Of a DNA stretch of 64,000 nucleotides, positions 43,138 to 51,806 are shown piece by piece. The stretch is taken from assembly GCA_002416125.1 (NCBI GenBank), contig DIBU01000001.1:1-64000 (forward strand), given 5' to 3'. The DNA is from Halieaceae bacterium UBA5044. GTDB taxonomy: Bacteria; Pseudomonadota; Gammaproteobacteria; Pseudomonadales; Halieaceae. Below the pieces are notes generated by a model that was given only the letters and a program-made list of their open reading frames with translations, had not been told where the DNA came from and ran no database searches. Numbering within the stretch: the stretch's first letter is position 1; every line of letters starts with the position of its first letter. The position numbers were made by a program, and so were the translations under genes.

Positions 43138-44582
43138 CACCCAGAGTGAATCGCCGCACCAAGATCGTCGCCACTATCGGCCCCGCCAGCGAGTCGGAAG
43201 ACATGATCGCCCGCCTGATCCATGCCGGCGTAAACGTTTTCCGCCTGAATTTCAGCCACGGCTCGGCAACGCAACACGCGCGGGTGGCAGAGCGCATTCG
43301 CAAGCAGGCCGCGCTGGCCGGGCGCTATGTCGGCATTCTCGCCGACCTGCAGGGCCCCAAGATTCGCATCAGCAGCTTCCGTGACGGCTCGGTCAAACTG
43401 GAAAACGGCGATCGCTTCCGGCTCGACCTCACCGTGGGTGAGGGCGAGGGCGATGCCAGCTGCGTGGGGCTCGACTACCGGGAACTGACCCGCAGCGTAT
43501 TCCATGGCGACACCCTGTTGCTGGACGACGGCCGCCTGCGGCTGCGCGTAGATGAAGTGCTCGACAGCGCCGTGGAGTGCACCGTGCTGGTGGGTGGCAC
43601 GCTGGGCTCGCGCAAGGGCATCAACCGCCTTGGCGGTGGCCTGGCTGCGCCGGCACTGACGCCCAAGGATATCGCGGATATCGACAGCCTCGCCGAGGTC
43701 CGTCCGGATTTCGTCGCCGTGTCGTTTGTTTCCAGCGCCCAGGATATTTTCCAGACCCGCGAATTACTGCTCGCCCACCAGCTCACCTCCGCCATTATCG
43801 CCAAGATAGAGCGCGCCGAAGTGGTGTACGACGATGCCACACTCAATGGCATCATCGATGCGTCCTTCGGCATCATGGTGGCCCGCGGCGATCTGGGCGT
43901 GGAGGTTGGCGATGCAGAGCTTATCGGCCTGCAGAAAACGCTGATCTCCCGGGCGCGCAAGATGGACCGGGTGGTGATCACAGCTACCCAGATGATGGAA
44001 TCCATGATCAACAGCGCGATGCCCACACGCGCTGAGGTGTTCGACGTGGCCAATGCCGTTCTGGACGGCACGGACGCGGTGATGCTTTCGGCGGAGACCG
44101 CGGTGGGCAGCTACCCGGTCGAAGTGGTCACCGCCATGGCCGAAGCGGCACTGGGCGCCGAGCGCCACCCGGTGGCGCGCACCTCGCGCTACCGCCTGGA
44201 CAAGCAGTTCGCCAGCGCCCAGGAAGCCATCGCCATGTCCGCAATCTATGCGGCAAATCACTACAGCGCGGTGCGCGGCATTGCCTGCCTCACAGAGTCG
44301 GGGACCACGCCGCTGCAGATGTCGCGCCTGTCATCCGGCCTGCCGATTTTTGCCCTCAGCCACCGCAGCGAAACCCTGCAGCGCCTCTGCCTCTGCCGCG
44401 GCGTTGTCCCGCTGTTCTTCGATGCCAGCGTCTTCGACCCGGAGACCATCGAGGCCAGTGCGATCGAGTTTCTCTGTGACGAAGGCCAGTTGCACAAGGA
44501 TGACGCCGTGCTCCTGACCAAGGGCTCTGTGATGGGCAGACCGGGGTCGACCAATATCATGAAGATACTGTCGGTGCCGTGA
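43134..44582 (+). CDS. pyk: pyruvate kinase
   Basis: A 482-residue glycolytic enzyme making pyruvate and ATP from phosphoenolpyruvate and ADP. The start RRTKIVATIGPASESEDMI, HAGVNVFRLNFSHG, the catalytic SAIIAKIERAE region and the signature MVARGDLGVEVG are all present, with TATQMMESMI and EVFDVANAVLDGTDAVML further on. Length is like the PykA type. GTG 43134 gives a 4-base overlap with the phosphodiesterase gene; its own stop overlaps the glucokinase start, an unusual glycolytic coupling. Confidence 0.97.
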   Translation: MTPRVNRRTKIVATIGPASESEDMIARLIHAGVNVFRLNFSHGSATQHARVAERIRKQAALAGRYVGILADLQGPKIRISSFRDGSVKLENGDRFRLDLTVGEGEGDASCVGLDYRELTRSVFHGDTLLLDDGRLRLRVDEVLDSAVECTVLVGGTLGSRKGINRLGGGLAAPALTPKDIADIDSLAEVRPDFVAVSFVSSAQDIFQTRELLLAHQLTSAIIAKIERAEVVYDDATLNGIIDASFGIMVARGDLGVEVGDAELIGLQKTLISRARKMDRVVITATQMMESMINSAMPTRAEVFDVANAVLDGTDAVMLSAETAVGSYPVEVVTAMAEAALGAERHPVARTSRYRLDKQFASAQEAIAMSAIYAANHYSAVRGIACLTESGTTPLQMSRLSSGLPIFALSHRSETLQRLCLCRGVVPLFFDASVFDPETIEASAIEFLCDEGQLHKDDAVLLTKGSVMGRPGSTNIMKILSVP

Positions 44583-45553
44583 GCGGGGAGACGGCGGGGT
44601 TGCGGCTGGTTGCCGATGTGGGGGGCACCAACACCCGGGTCGCCCTGTTCAACCCGGCCGACGGGAGCCTGCACGCCCTGCGCGACTACCGGAACGCGGA
44701 CCACAGCGATTTCGCTACCGTACTGGATACCTGGTTTCAGGACGTTCGCCCGGCCTCACCGGACCAGGCCTGTATCGCGGTAGCGGCGCCGCCAAACGGC
44801 GATACCGCGCGGATGAGCAATATCAACTGGGTATTGCAGGGCCCGCAGCTGGCGCGGCAGTTCGGTATCGGCAGGCTGCGACTGATCAACGACTTCCAGG
44901 CCAACGCCTTCGCCCTGCCACAACTGCGGCGAGAGGACTGCTACACCCTGCAGCAGGGCGCTACAGCCACTCCCCGCCGCCTCGCCGTGCTGGGCCCGGG
45001 TACCGGTCTGGGCGGCGCTGTTCTGGACTTGCACACATCCGGGCCCCGCGTCACTCCCTGCGAGCCCGGGCAGATGGATATCGCCCCACGTGACGCACTG
45101 CAGACAGCCCTGTGGGCGGTGCTGATGCAGCAGCACCCGCGCATCTACGCTGAGTTGCTGCTGTCCGGTGCAGGGCTGCAGCGGCTGTACCATGCGCTGG
45201 GGGTGGTCGAGGGCAGAGCCACGCACAACCTTGAGGCCGCCGGCATTGCCGCCGCAGGACTGGCGGGGAGCGACCCCCTGTGTGTGGCGGCGCTGGAGCA
45301 GTTCTGCGCGCTGCTGGGGGCCACCTGTGCCAACTTCCTGCTGGCGAACGGCTGTTACGAAACCCTGTATCTGGCGGGTGGCATATTACCCCGCATGCTG
45401 GCCTTCCTGCGGGGGAGCCCCTTCCTCGCCCGCTTTCACGACGCCGGGCCCCTGCAGGCGACCCTGCAGCGCACCGCACTTTTCGTCATCACCCACCGCT
45501 ATCCCGGGCTGCTGGGTGCGGGGTATGCACCGCTTGCCGAAGCGGGCGGCTAA
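44579..45553 (+). CDS. glk: glucokinase
   Basis: A 324-residue cytoplasmic kinase phosphorylating glucose with ATP. Motifs are LVADVGGTNTRVALF (phosphate 1), INDFQANAFALP with the catalytic Asp, LGPGTGLGGAVLD (phosphate 2) and PCEPGQMDIAPRD, which corresponds to the sugar-binding GHxD region of bacterial glucokinases. The C-terminal VYLAGG-like stretch is LYLAGGILPRML. GTG 44579 overlaps the pyk stop (GTGA), so both glycolytic kinases are translationally coupled. After this gene lies the 210-base leader of the cold-shock gene. Confidence 0.92.
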   Translation: MSGETAGLRLVADVGGTNTRVALFNPADGSLHALRDYRNADHSDFATVLDTWFQDVRPASPDQACIAVAAPPNGDTARMSNINWVLQGPQLARQFGIGRLRLINDFQANAFALPQLRREDCYTLQQGATATPRRLAVLGPGTGLGGAVLDLHTSGPRVTPCEPGQMDIAPRDALQTALWAVLMQQHPRIYAELLLSGAGLQRLYHALGVVEGRATHNLEAAGIAAAGLAGSDPLCVAALEQFCALLGATCANFLLANGCYETLYLAGGILPRMLAFLRGSPFLARFHDAGPLQATLQRTALFVITHRYPGLLGAGYAPLAEAGG

Positions 45554-45722
45554 CCGCTGCAAACACGTAATATTGCCCAAAATATTTCGCCGGCGGCGGA
45601 TACCAGCTTGAAAAGCCGGTGCTAAACTCTTGGAAGCTGAGAAATCAGTGGTATTTATGCGCGTGGTCGAAGTTCCCTTAAGTTCCTCGGTACGTTGAAC
45701 ATAAATAGTGACTAACCCCTGG

Positions 45723-45738
45723 AGCCCCGAACCGGGCT
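45723..45738 (+). promoter_or_regulatory. short leader hairpin of the cold-shock gene
   Basis: AGCCC (45723-45727) and GGGCT (45734-45738) form a 5-base stem 25 bases before the cold-shock start codon. Long 5' leaders that refold with temperature are known for cspA-type genes; here this is only suggestive. Confidence 0.3.
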
Positions 45739-45763
45739 TTCCCATGTTATACAGGTAACACAT

Positions 45764-45970
45764 ATGTCTACAGAAACCGGCACCGTTAAGTGGTTCAACG
45801 AGACCAAGGGATTCGGCTTCATCGAGCGCGAAAACGGCCCCGACGTATTCGTACACTTCAGCGCAATCAAGGGCGATGGCTTCAAAACCCTCGCAGATGG
45901 CCAGAAGGTACAATTCACCGTCACCAACGGTCAGAAAGGCCCACAGGCAGAGAACGTTACACCGATCTAA
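45764..45970 (+). CDS. cold-shock domain protein (CspA family)
   Basis: A 68-residue single-domain RNA/ssDNA chaperone. The RNP1 motif is KGFGFI (residues 15-20) and RNP2 is VFVHF (about 28-32); GTVKWFNETKGFGFIERENG is the usual start. These proteins melt RNA structure to sustain translation in cold or stationary phase. The gene stands alone with a leader of about 200 bases and a strong bidirectional terminator 18 bases after the stop. Which Csp paralogue it is cannot be told. Confidence 0.97.
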   Translation: MSTETGTVKWFNETKGFGFIERENGPDVFVHFSAIKGDGFKTLADGQKVQFTVTNGQKGPQAENVTPI

Positions 45971-45988
45971 GCCAGGGTTTTACAGACC

Positions 45989-46020
45989 AAAAAAAAGGAG
46001 CGCCTGGCGCTCCTTTTTTT
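45989..46020. terminator. bidirectional intrinsic terminator
   Basis: A run of eight A, stem GGAGCGCC/GGCGCTCC and seven T residues. It ends the cold-shock transcript on the plus strand and, read the other way, the TonB-operon transcript on the minus strand (TPR gene stop at 46039). Confidence 0.9.
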
Positions 46021-46038
46021 ATGGGGCGGATCGTCGCC

Positions 46039-47385
46039 CTAGCCTTCCTGCAGCTGACGCTGCCGATCCAGTTCGGAATCCATGTACTGGATCCACTGCG
46101 CGGCATACTTCGCTGAGCGCTCATCGCGTCCGGCGGCCTTGAACGCCTCACGCGCCTTTTCGTACTGCTTGTCGTTGAAGTAGGCCATCCCCAAAACCAG
46201 ACGCGCCGTATCGGGCCGCTTGACGCCACCGCGGGCGAGGCCCTTGTTGATCGCATCAATGGCCTTCTTGAACTCGTCGCCATCCAGGTAGATGTTGCCG
46301 AGGCGGGCGTACAGCTCACCGTCCTCGGAACGCGCTGCCGCTTCCGCCATCGCCGGAATGGCCTTGTCGATTTCCTGGGCCTGGCGGTAGGCGTTACCGA
46401 GGATTTCGTAGTTGCGGGAGGTCGCCTCTATCGACTTGTTGCCCAGCCCCTTATCGATCACCTTGGCCGCCTTGTAGGGCACCTCGGCATTCAGGTACAG
46501 ATAGGCCATGGTGACCTGCTCGGAGCCCTTGTCGAGCATGTTCTGGACGTAGGCTGCCTCCATGGCGGCGAGCTGCTCGCTGTCACGCTTCTGCTCGCCA
46601 TACATATGGGACAGCTGCACCCAGTACTGCTTGTCGGGATAGTGTGTCAGCAGTTCTTCCAACACCCGCACGGCGTTGGTGACGTCGTTCTTGTCGAAGT
46701 ACAGGAAACGCGCCAGGTTATACCACTGCTCCTTCGGTATCTTGCCCTTCTCCTTGTACATGCTGATGGCTTTCTCAACATTGTTCAGGGATTTCGGGTA
46801 GTCGTTGAGCTGGTAGTAGCCCTGGGCCAGCAGGACGTAGGCGTCCTCCGGCGGGTTGTCGGTCATCGCGAACCACGCAAGCAGGGCGTTCACGCCCTGC
46901 TGCCACTGTTCCTGCACGAAGTACAGCTGGGCGATGGTATACCGGGTGTTGATTTCCATCGCCAGCGGAATGTCAGGCTGGCGCACGACATTCTCATAGG
47001 CCTGCAGGGCCTTGTTGTAGTCTTCACGGGAATAGTGAATGAAGGCGTACAGGTTGTAGACGTTCGCCAACTCGTAGCTGTTCAGCTCATTCTTGCCGCC
47101 GGCGCCGAGCATCTCGTCCAGCACGCGGGCGGCAGCGCCGAGATCCTGTGCCTCAGCTGCGGCCTGGGCCTCGGAAAGCTTTTCATAAACCGCGTTGCGC
47201 AGCGCCGGGGTTCGGCGTGTCTCACGCTGGTCGCCGCCCCCTTCCTGGGCAACGGCTGCTGCCAGGGGAGCAAGGCCAAAATCAACCGCGGCCCGATCCA
47301 GCAGGACCGGGGTTGCGGCGAGGGGTAACGCCAGCATCGCAGAGCGCAGCCAGCGTGTGGGATCGTACAGTTTCATAACGCTCAC
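46039..47385 (-). CDS. TPR-repeat periplasmic protein of the TonB operon
   Basis: A 448-residue protein with a signal-like N-terminus (residues 1-47) and tetratricopeptide repeats through most of its length, for example YNKALQAYENVVRQPDIPL, WYNLARFLYFDKNDVTNAV and YARLGNIYLDGDEFKKAIDA. It is the last gene of the DUF3450/ExbB/ExbD/TonB operon. Similar proteins accompany the TonB2-TtpC systems of vibrios and related bacteria, where they aid transport complex function. GTG 47385 overlaps the TonB stop by four bases; ATG 47376 (MKLYDPTRW) is an alternative start. Confidence 0.9.
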   Translation of the reverse strand: MSVMKLYDPTRWLRSAMLALPLAATPVLLDRAAVDFGLAPLAAAVAQEGGGDQRETRRTPALRNAVYEKLSEAQAAAEAQDLGAAARVLDEMLGAGGKNELNSYELANVYNLYAFIHYSREDYNKALQAYENVVRQPDIPLAMEINTRYTIAQLYFVQEQWQQGVNALLAWFAMTDNPPEDAYVLLAQGYYQLNDYPKSLNNVEKAISMYKEKGKIPKEQWYNLARFLYFDKNDVTNAVRVLEELLTHYPDKQYWVQLSHMYGEQKRDSEQLAAMEAAYVQNMLDKGSEQVTMAYLYLNAEVPYKAAKVIDKGLGNKSIEATSRNYEILGNAYRQAQEIDKAIPAMAEAAARSEDGELYARLGNIYLDGDEFKKAIDAINKGLARGGVKRPDTARLVLGMAYFNDKQYEKAREAFKAAGRDERSAKYAAQWIQYMDSELDRQRQLQEG

Positions 47386-47987
47386 TGTTCCAGCTCGTAG
47401 GTGAATTTGTTTTGGACGCCGGCGACCTCAATCGGTTCGCCATCGACCACCCGCGGCTTGTACTTGAACTTTTCCGCTGCCTTCACCGAGGCTGACTCGA
47501 ACACCCCTGATGGCTGGCAATCCACCGGCCGGGGATCGCGAATGGAACCATTGCGGGTCACCGTGTACTCCACGATGCAGTAGCCGCTGATACCGCGGGT
47601 CTGGGCGCGACGCGGATAAACCGGTGCGACCTTCACGATCGGCAGGTATTCGCCATCACCACTGGACATGCCGCTGGAGCTGATGGATACGTCCACACTG
47701 GCGCGTGGTGCGGTGTTCACCACATTCATGTCCATGTCCATATCGATATCCGGCGTATCGAGTTCCGGTGGCGGCTCCTCGGGATCCTCCACCTTCTCCG
47801 GCTTCTTCTGCGCCACATTCACTTCGATTTCAGTTTCGGGAACGACAATATCCGCAATCTTGCGGTTCTCGATCTCTTCCTGCTGGTATTCCCGGCTGAT
47901 CAGGCTCTGCATGACGAAAAACAGGCCGATCGCTACAGGGATCGCTACCAGTGCACCCACCAGTACCCTAACAAAGCTGCTGCCCAT
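47382..47987 (-). CDS. tonB: energy transducer TonB
   Basis: A 201-residue protein: N-terminal membrane anchor (residues 8-28, VGALVAIPVAIGLFFVMQSL), a Pro/Glu-rich periplasmic stretch (KKPEKVEDPEEPPPELDTPD), and the C-terminal TonB domain (VKVAPVYPRRAQTRGISGYC, then IVEYTVTRNGSIRDPRPVDC, ESASVKAAEKFKYKPRVVDG). It transmits proton-motive energy from ExbB/ExbD to outer-membrane receptors. It is shorter than classical TonB, like TonB2. It sits five bases after ExbD-2 and overlaps the TPR gene. Confidence 0.93.
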   Translation of the reverse strand: MGSSFVRVLVGALVAIPVAIGLFFVMQSLISREYQQEEIENRKIADIVVPETEIEVNVAQKKPEKVEDPEEPPPELDTPDIDMDMDMNVVNTAPRASVDVSISSSGMSSGDGEYLPIVKVAPVYPRRAQTRGISGYCIVEYTVTRNGSIRDPRPVDCQPSGVFESASVKAAEKFKYKPRVVDGEPIEVAGVQNKFTYELEQ

Positions 47988-47992
47988 TTCGT

Positions 47993-48409
47993 TTACACCT
48001 CGTCGTCCGTTGAAATACAGGGCGGAGCCGTGAGCAGCGGACGAAGCTCGTCAACCAGCTGTTCAACCGCAAAGGCGGGCGTATCGCGATCCACCTGTAC
48101 CACAATGTTCGCCTGAGGTGCCTCTTTCTTCGCACCCTCTGCCAGGCGTGCCGCGCGGTCCAGGGACACGCGGTTCTTGTCGTAGTAGATTTCCCCTCGG
48201 TCATCGACCGCGAAGATAATCGTACCTCGCTCACAGGCTTCCGTTGTTGTTGCCTGCGGCTTGAACAGCTCCACGCCCGGCTCCTTCACGAAGGAGGACG
48301 TCACGATGAAGAAGATGAGCATAATGAACACGACGTCCAACATGGGCGTCAGGTCGATATTGCCCTCGTCCGCCGCGGCCTTTCTGGCTGCGTTATCTCG
48401 AATGCTCAT
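47993..48409 (-). CDS. exbD: ExbD/TolR family biopolymer transport protein (second copy)
   Basis: A 138-residue single-pass protein. The N-terminal membrane segment with the functional Asp is IDLTPMLDVVFIMLIFFIVT (about residues 19-38). A short periplasmic domain follows (VDRDTPAFAVEQLVDELR). The gene is five bases upstream of tonB and five bases after ExbD-1 in operon order. This copy is distinct in sequence from the neighbour, with little similarity outside the helix. Confidence 0.93.
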   Translation of the reverse strand: MSIRDNAARKAAADEGNIDLTPMLDVVFIMLIFFIVTSSFVKEPGVELFKPQATTTEACERGTIIFAVDDRGEIYYDKNRVSLDRAARLAEGAKKEAPQANIVVQVDRDTPAFAVEQLVDELRPLLTAPPCISTDDEV

Positions 48410-48414
48410 GGATC

Positions 48415-48819
48415 CTATTTCCCTTCGCTGGCCCAGTTGACCGCGCCAGCACCGGCTTCACGTGCAGCGTCCGCCACGTCCACGACCGCTCCGGCCTTGG
48501 CACCTTTTTCGACCTTGATTGTGACCGCTTGTTCCGGGTCATTGGCGAGCAGGCGCTGGATATTCGCCCGCACCGCCCGGGCGTCAACCCGCCGGTTTTC
48601 CATCCAGATCTGGTTGTCGCTGCGAATGTTCACCAGAATACTGGTGGCATCGCTGGGATCCGACTTCGCGCTGTCCGGCCGGCTAACTTCAATGCCGGCT
48701 TCCTTGATAAACGAAGCGACAACGATGAAGAAGATCAGCATGATGAACACGACGTCCAGCATGGGCGTCAGGTCGATTTCTGCCCCTTCCTCTTCCTGCT
48801 GTTTTGCAAGTCTGCGCAT
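48415..48819 (-). CDS. exbD: ExbD/TolR family biopolymer transport protein (first copy)
   Basis: A 134-residue ExbD with the LTPMLDVVFIMLIFFIVVAS membrane helix and Asp near residue 22. The periplasmic domain has TSILVNIRSDNQIWMENRRV and RLLANDPEQAVTIKVEKGAK. It is followed five bases later by a second exbD gene, which may form heteromers in one motor. Both are the proton-channel partner of the ExbB proteins encoded just upstream. Confidence 0.93.
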   Translation of the reverse strand: MRRLAKQQEEEGAEIDLTPMLDVVFIMLIFFIVVASFIKEAGIEVSRPDSAKSDPSDATSILVNIRSDNQIWMENRRVDARAVRANIQRLLANDPEQAVTIKVEKGAKAGAVVDVADAAREAGAGAVNWASEGK

Positions 48820-48844
48820 CTGATTGTTACCTGTCAGCGCCCGA

Positions 48845-49366
48845 TCAGTGATCGGACGTCAAGTTATCCTGTAGGAATTCCTGCTCCCGCGTAGCCACGC
48901 GGTTCAGATAGGTGTTCGCGAACAGCCCCGAGAGTGCGGCCACCATGCCTGCCATGGTGGGGATGGTGGATCGCTCCACCCCGCCCGCCATGGACTTGGC
49001 ATCGCCACCACCGGTCACGGCCATCACGTTGAACACCTCGATCATGCCGGTTACCGTGCCCAGCAGACCCAGCAGCGGGCACAGGGCGACCATGGTGGTG
49101 ATCACCGGGAGGTTGGCGTTGATGGCCTCGCGACTCTGGGACAACAGCCGGGCGCGTATCTGCTTGGCGTTCCACGACTTGCGCTCGCTGCGACCCTCCC
49201 AGGCGTTGATGATACCGAGGGCCTCCTTGCGCCAGGCGAACGTGAAGTACCACAGCCGCTCGAAAATCAGCGTCCACATCACGAACACCAGGATGGCGAT
49301 GAGCCAGAGCACATCCCCACCCTTGTCCATAAAGGCGAGAATGCCCTCAAAAATTCCTCCCGACAT
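48845..49366 (-). CDS. exbB: MotA/TolQ/ExbB proton channel protein (short ExbB)
   Basis: A 173-residue ExbB with three membrane helices, the first at about residues 17-35 (LWLIAILVFVMWTLIFERLW) and the channel pair GLLGTVTGMIEVFNV and GMVAALSGLFANTYLN. It is the shorter of two ExbB-like proteins in the operon. The duplicate ExbB set matches the arrangement of TonB2-type systems with a separate TtpC protein. Confidence 0.93.
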   Translation of the reverse strand: MSGGIFEGILAFMDKGGDVLWLIAILVFVMWTLIFERLWYFTFAWRKEALGIINAWEGRSERKSWNAKQIRARLLSQSREAINANLPVITTMVALCPLLGLLGTVTGMIEVFNVMAVTGGGDAKSMAGGVERSTIPTMAGMVAALSGLFANTYLNRVATREQEFLQDNLTSDH

Positions 49367-49380
49367 GGTCGAACCTCTGC

Positions 49381-50772
49381 TTATTTGCCGCTGGATTCAG
49401 AGTGCTCGGCAACAATCCCGGTCGCCTGCTCGTTCAACACGTGGATGATGCGCTGGGCGCGGCCATTCACGATGGTGTGCAGCAGTACGGTGGGGATAGC
49501 AACCAACAGACCCAGTACGGTGGTGACCAGCGCGGAAGAGATACCGCCTGCCATCGCCTTGGGGTCGCCCGCGCCGAAGATGGTGATCGCCTGGAAGGTG
49601 ATGATCATACCCGTTACCGTACCGAGCAGACCCATCAGCGGTGCGACCGCGGCGATGATCTTCAGCAGGGTAAGGCCGGACTCCAGCTTCGGCGTTTCAC
49701 GCATAACACCCTCGGACATCTTGAGCTCGAGCGTTTCCGCATCCATGCCCGGGTTGTCCTCGTGGATTTTCAGCACGCGACCCAGCGGGTTGTTGGTGTT
49801 GGCGGTTTTGTTCTTCAGCTGGCTGCTCACCTTGGCGCCGACCGCAGACAGCACGATCAGGCGGAAGATGGCGAGAATGAAGGCGAATACACCCACTGCG
49901 GTGATCGCGTAACCCACATAGCCACCCTGGTGCCAGCGCTCTTCCAGCGTCGGGCTGTCGATGATAGCCGCGAGGAACGAGCCGCCGGTGGGACCGGTGG
50001 GGTCGATACCGAACTGGTGGATTCCGCTGTCTGCGTTAGCCAGCTCTTTCGCCCAGGCGTTGTAGCGACCGGCCGGCTGACGCGGCAGCACGCTCAGGTT
50101 GCCGTTGTTGAAGGCCAGGTAGTTGCCATCGGTGTCGATCACGTTGAATGCACCAATCCGCACCACTTCGCGGTCTGCGCGCTCACCGGTCGCCGTAGCC
50201 ACTTCGGTGTTGAAGCGCACCACGTTGCCGGTTTCAGTGATTTCGCGCAGCATCTCGTACCACACGCGCTCGATTTCCTCGATGCGCGGCAGCTTGTCGG
50301 AGCCGCTCATCTTGGCAATCAGTTCTTTCAGGAACACTTCACGATCCGGGTACTGCGAGGATACCAGCGACACCTCAATGTTGGAGGACAGGTCGCCCGC
50401 TGCCGCAGTCAGGTGACCGAAGAGCTCGGTCAGGGAGCCCAAACGCTCACGCAGCTGCTCCTGCTTGGCGGCGACCAGCAGTTCGTTTTCCTCGAACTTG
50501 GCTTCCAGCGTGCTGGACAGCTGCTCCTGACGCGTGCGCTCTGCTTTCGCGTCCTGCAGGGCCTTGGCCTGGTTGGCCTTGTCAGCGGCGAAGCGACGCT
50601 CGCGCTCGGCATTTTCACGGGCTTCCTGTGCCTGGCCCTGTTTGACCAGACCCAGCAGCTCCTGGAGGCTGGCGGCGTCGCGCGCAGGCGCATCCTGAGC
50701 CATGGCAACGCCGGATACGGCCAGCGCTCCGCCCAGCACCAGGGCGGAAAAAATCGTGTTAAGCGCTTTCAT
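49381..50772 (-). CDS. extended MotA/TolQ/ExbB protein (TtpC-like)
   Basis: A 463-residue ExbB relative with a signal peptide, a long periplasmic coiled-coil region (about residues 25-100, rich in Glu, Ala, Lys, Gln, e.g. QARENAERERRFAADKANQA), a spacer domain of about 170 residues and the ExbB core at the C-terminus (LKIIAAVAPLMGLLGTVTGM). This architecture is that of TtpC in Vibrio, needed for TonB2-dependent transport. It starts in a TAATG overlap with the DUF3450 stop. Confidence 0.9.
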   Translation of the reverse strand: MKALNTIFSALVLGGALAVSGVAMAQDAPARDAASLQELLGLVKQGQAQEARENAERERRFAADKANQAKALQDAKAERTRQEQLSSTLEAKFEENELLVAAKQEQLRERLGSLTELFGHLTAAAGDLSSNIEVSLVSSQYPDREVFLKELIAKMSGSDKLPRIEEIERVWYEMLREITETGNVVRFNTEVATATGERADREVVRIGAFNVIDTDGNYLAFNNGNLSVLPRQPAGRYNAWAKELANADSGIHQFGIDPTGPTGGSFLAAIIDSPTLEERWHQGGYVGYAITAVGVFAFILAIFRLIVLSAVGAKVSSQLKNKTANTNNPLGRVLKIHEDNPGMDAETLELKMSEGVMRETPKLESGLTLLKIIAAVAPLMGLLGTVTGMIITFQAITIFGAGDPKAMAGGISSALVTTVLGLLVAIPTVLLHTIVNGRAQRIIHVLNEQATGIVAEHSESSGK

Positions 50773-51557
50773 TATTGAGCCTCCGGTGCAGCAACGGGCA
50801 TGTTAAGAAGTTCGATGGTCGCCTGACGCTTGGCAATGCGGACGCCTTTGCGGATGGCGTTGGCATAGTCGCCGGAGTCCAGCGGCTCCCAGCTCCGGGT
50901 TTCGTTGTTCCAGACACCGCTCTCGGTACCGTCGGTCGTCTGGTAAACCAGCGCGAGACGCCCAATGCGCAGGAAGTCTACGTCGCGGGTGGTGCCATTG
51001 ATGTCGATGGCGGCGCTGTAGCTGTCGAAGCCGCGGCCATACTGCAGCTCGATGTTGTAGGCTTCCAGCACCTGGCGGAATTTCTCGGCAACCGTCAGGT
51101 CCGAGCGGTCCACGTTGCTGCGCAGGAAGGCGATGCGCTCACGGCGCTCCTCGAGGTTGAACGGAACGTCCAGCTCGATGAACTGCTCGAGCCCGTCGAT
51201 CATGCGAATGACCAGCGGGGTCATCTGGCGCTGAATCACCGTGACTTCGTTGATCGACTCCTCGATGTCCGCAATGCGGGCCATCTGGTTGTCGATCTGG
51301 CGCTGCAGCCGTGCGTTGTAGACCTTGAGGCCGTCTACCTGCTTCATGACTGACTTGTAGTCGGACAGGAGGTCGCGCGTCTCATCGGCCAGGCGGTCGA
51401 TTTTCTGCTGCGACTTGCGCGCCGCCTCGTTGCGGGCTTCCCCCACCTCCAGAACGGAGTCGAGGGTATTGGCTTGCACTGCCGCTACGCCACCCGCGAG
51501 GGCGCCGGTCGCAACAAGCGCAGCGATCAATACGTTCTTCAATCGATGCATAGTCAT
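50772..51557 (-). CDS. DUF3450 family periplasmic protein
   Basis: A 261-residue secreted coiled-coil protein. Signal peptide MTMHRLKNVLIAALVATGAL ends near QA (residue 30). A long coiled coil covers residues 30-105 (e.g. RKSQQKIDRLADETRDLLSD), followed by a mixed domain with RRERIAFLRSNVDRSDLTVA. DUF3450 proteins are always near TtpC/ExbB/TonB operons, so it is thought to help the system, but its role is unknown. ATG 51557 is preferred; the longer frame adds nine residues without a better start. Confidence 0.88.
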   Translation of the reverse strand: MTMHRLKNVLIAALVATGALAGGVAAVQANTLDSVLEVGEARNEAARKSQQKIDRLADETRDLLSDYKSVMKQVDGLKVYNARLQRQIDNQMARIADIEESINEVTVIQRQMTPLVIRMIDGLEQFIELDVPFNLEERRERIAFLRSNVDRSDLTVAEKFRQVLEAYNIELQYGRGFDSYSAAIDINGTTRDVDFLRIGRLALVYQTTDGTESGVWNNETRSWEPLDSGDYANAIRKGVRIAKRQATIELLNMPVAAPEAQ

Positions 51558-51638
51558 GGGAATTGTGCTTCCTATTTCCGACAAGAGTGATTCAGTGCTG
51601 AGATAGCATGGTTCGTTACTATTCAGGTTGCTGTTACG

Positions 51639-51667
51639 TTTATAGTGAATAATTAACTAACGGTAAA
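51639..51667 (-). promoter_or_regulatory. predicted sigma-70 promoter of the DUF3450-ExbB-ExbD-TonB-TPR operon
   Basis: Minus-strand TTTACC (51667-51662) and TATAAA (51644-51639, five of six) are separated by exactly 17 bases. It is 82 bases upstream of the DUF3450 start. No Fur box was recognised near it. Confidence 0.6.
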
Positions 51668-51806
51668 CCGAGGCGGAGACTTTAAACCCAATACCCCGGT
51701 ATTTTCAATCAATCAACAGCGCGCCCGCAGGCATTTTTCGCAAACGTGTAGATCGGTGACAGTCCTGGCGATGCAAAACGCCTAAAGTAACACTTGTTCG
51801 AGTCTA

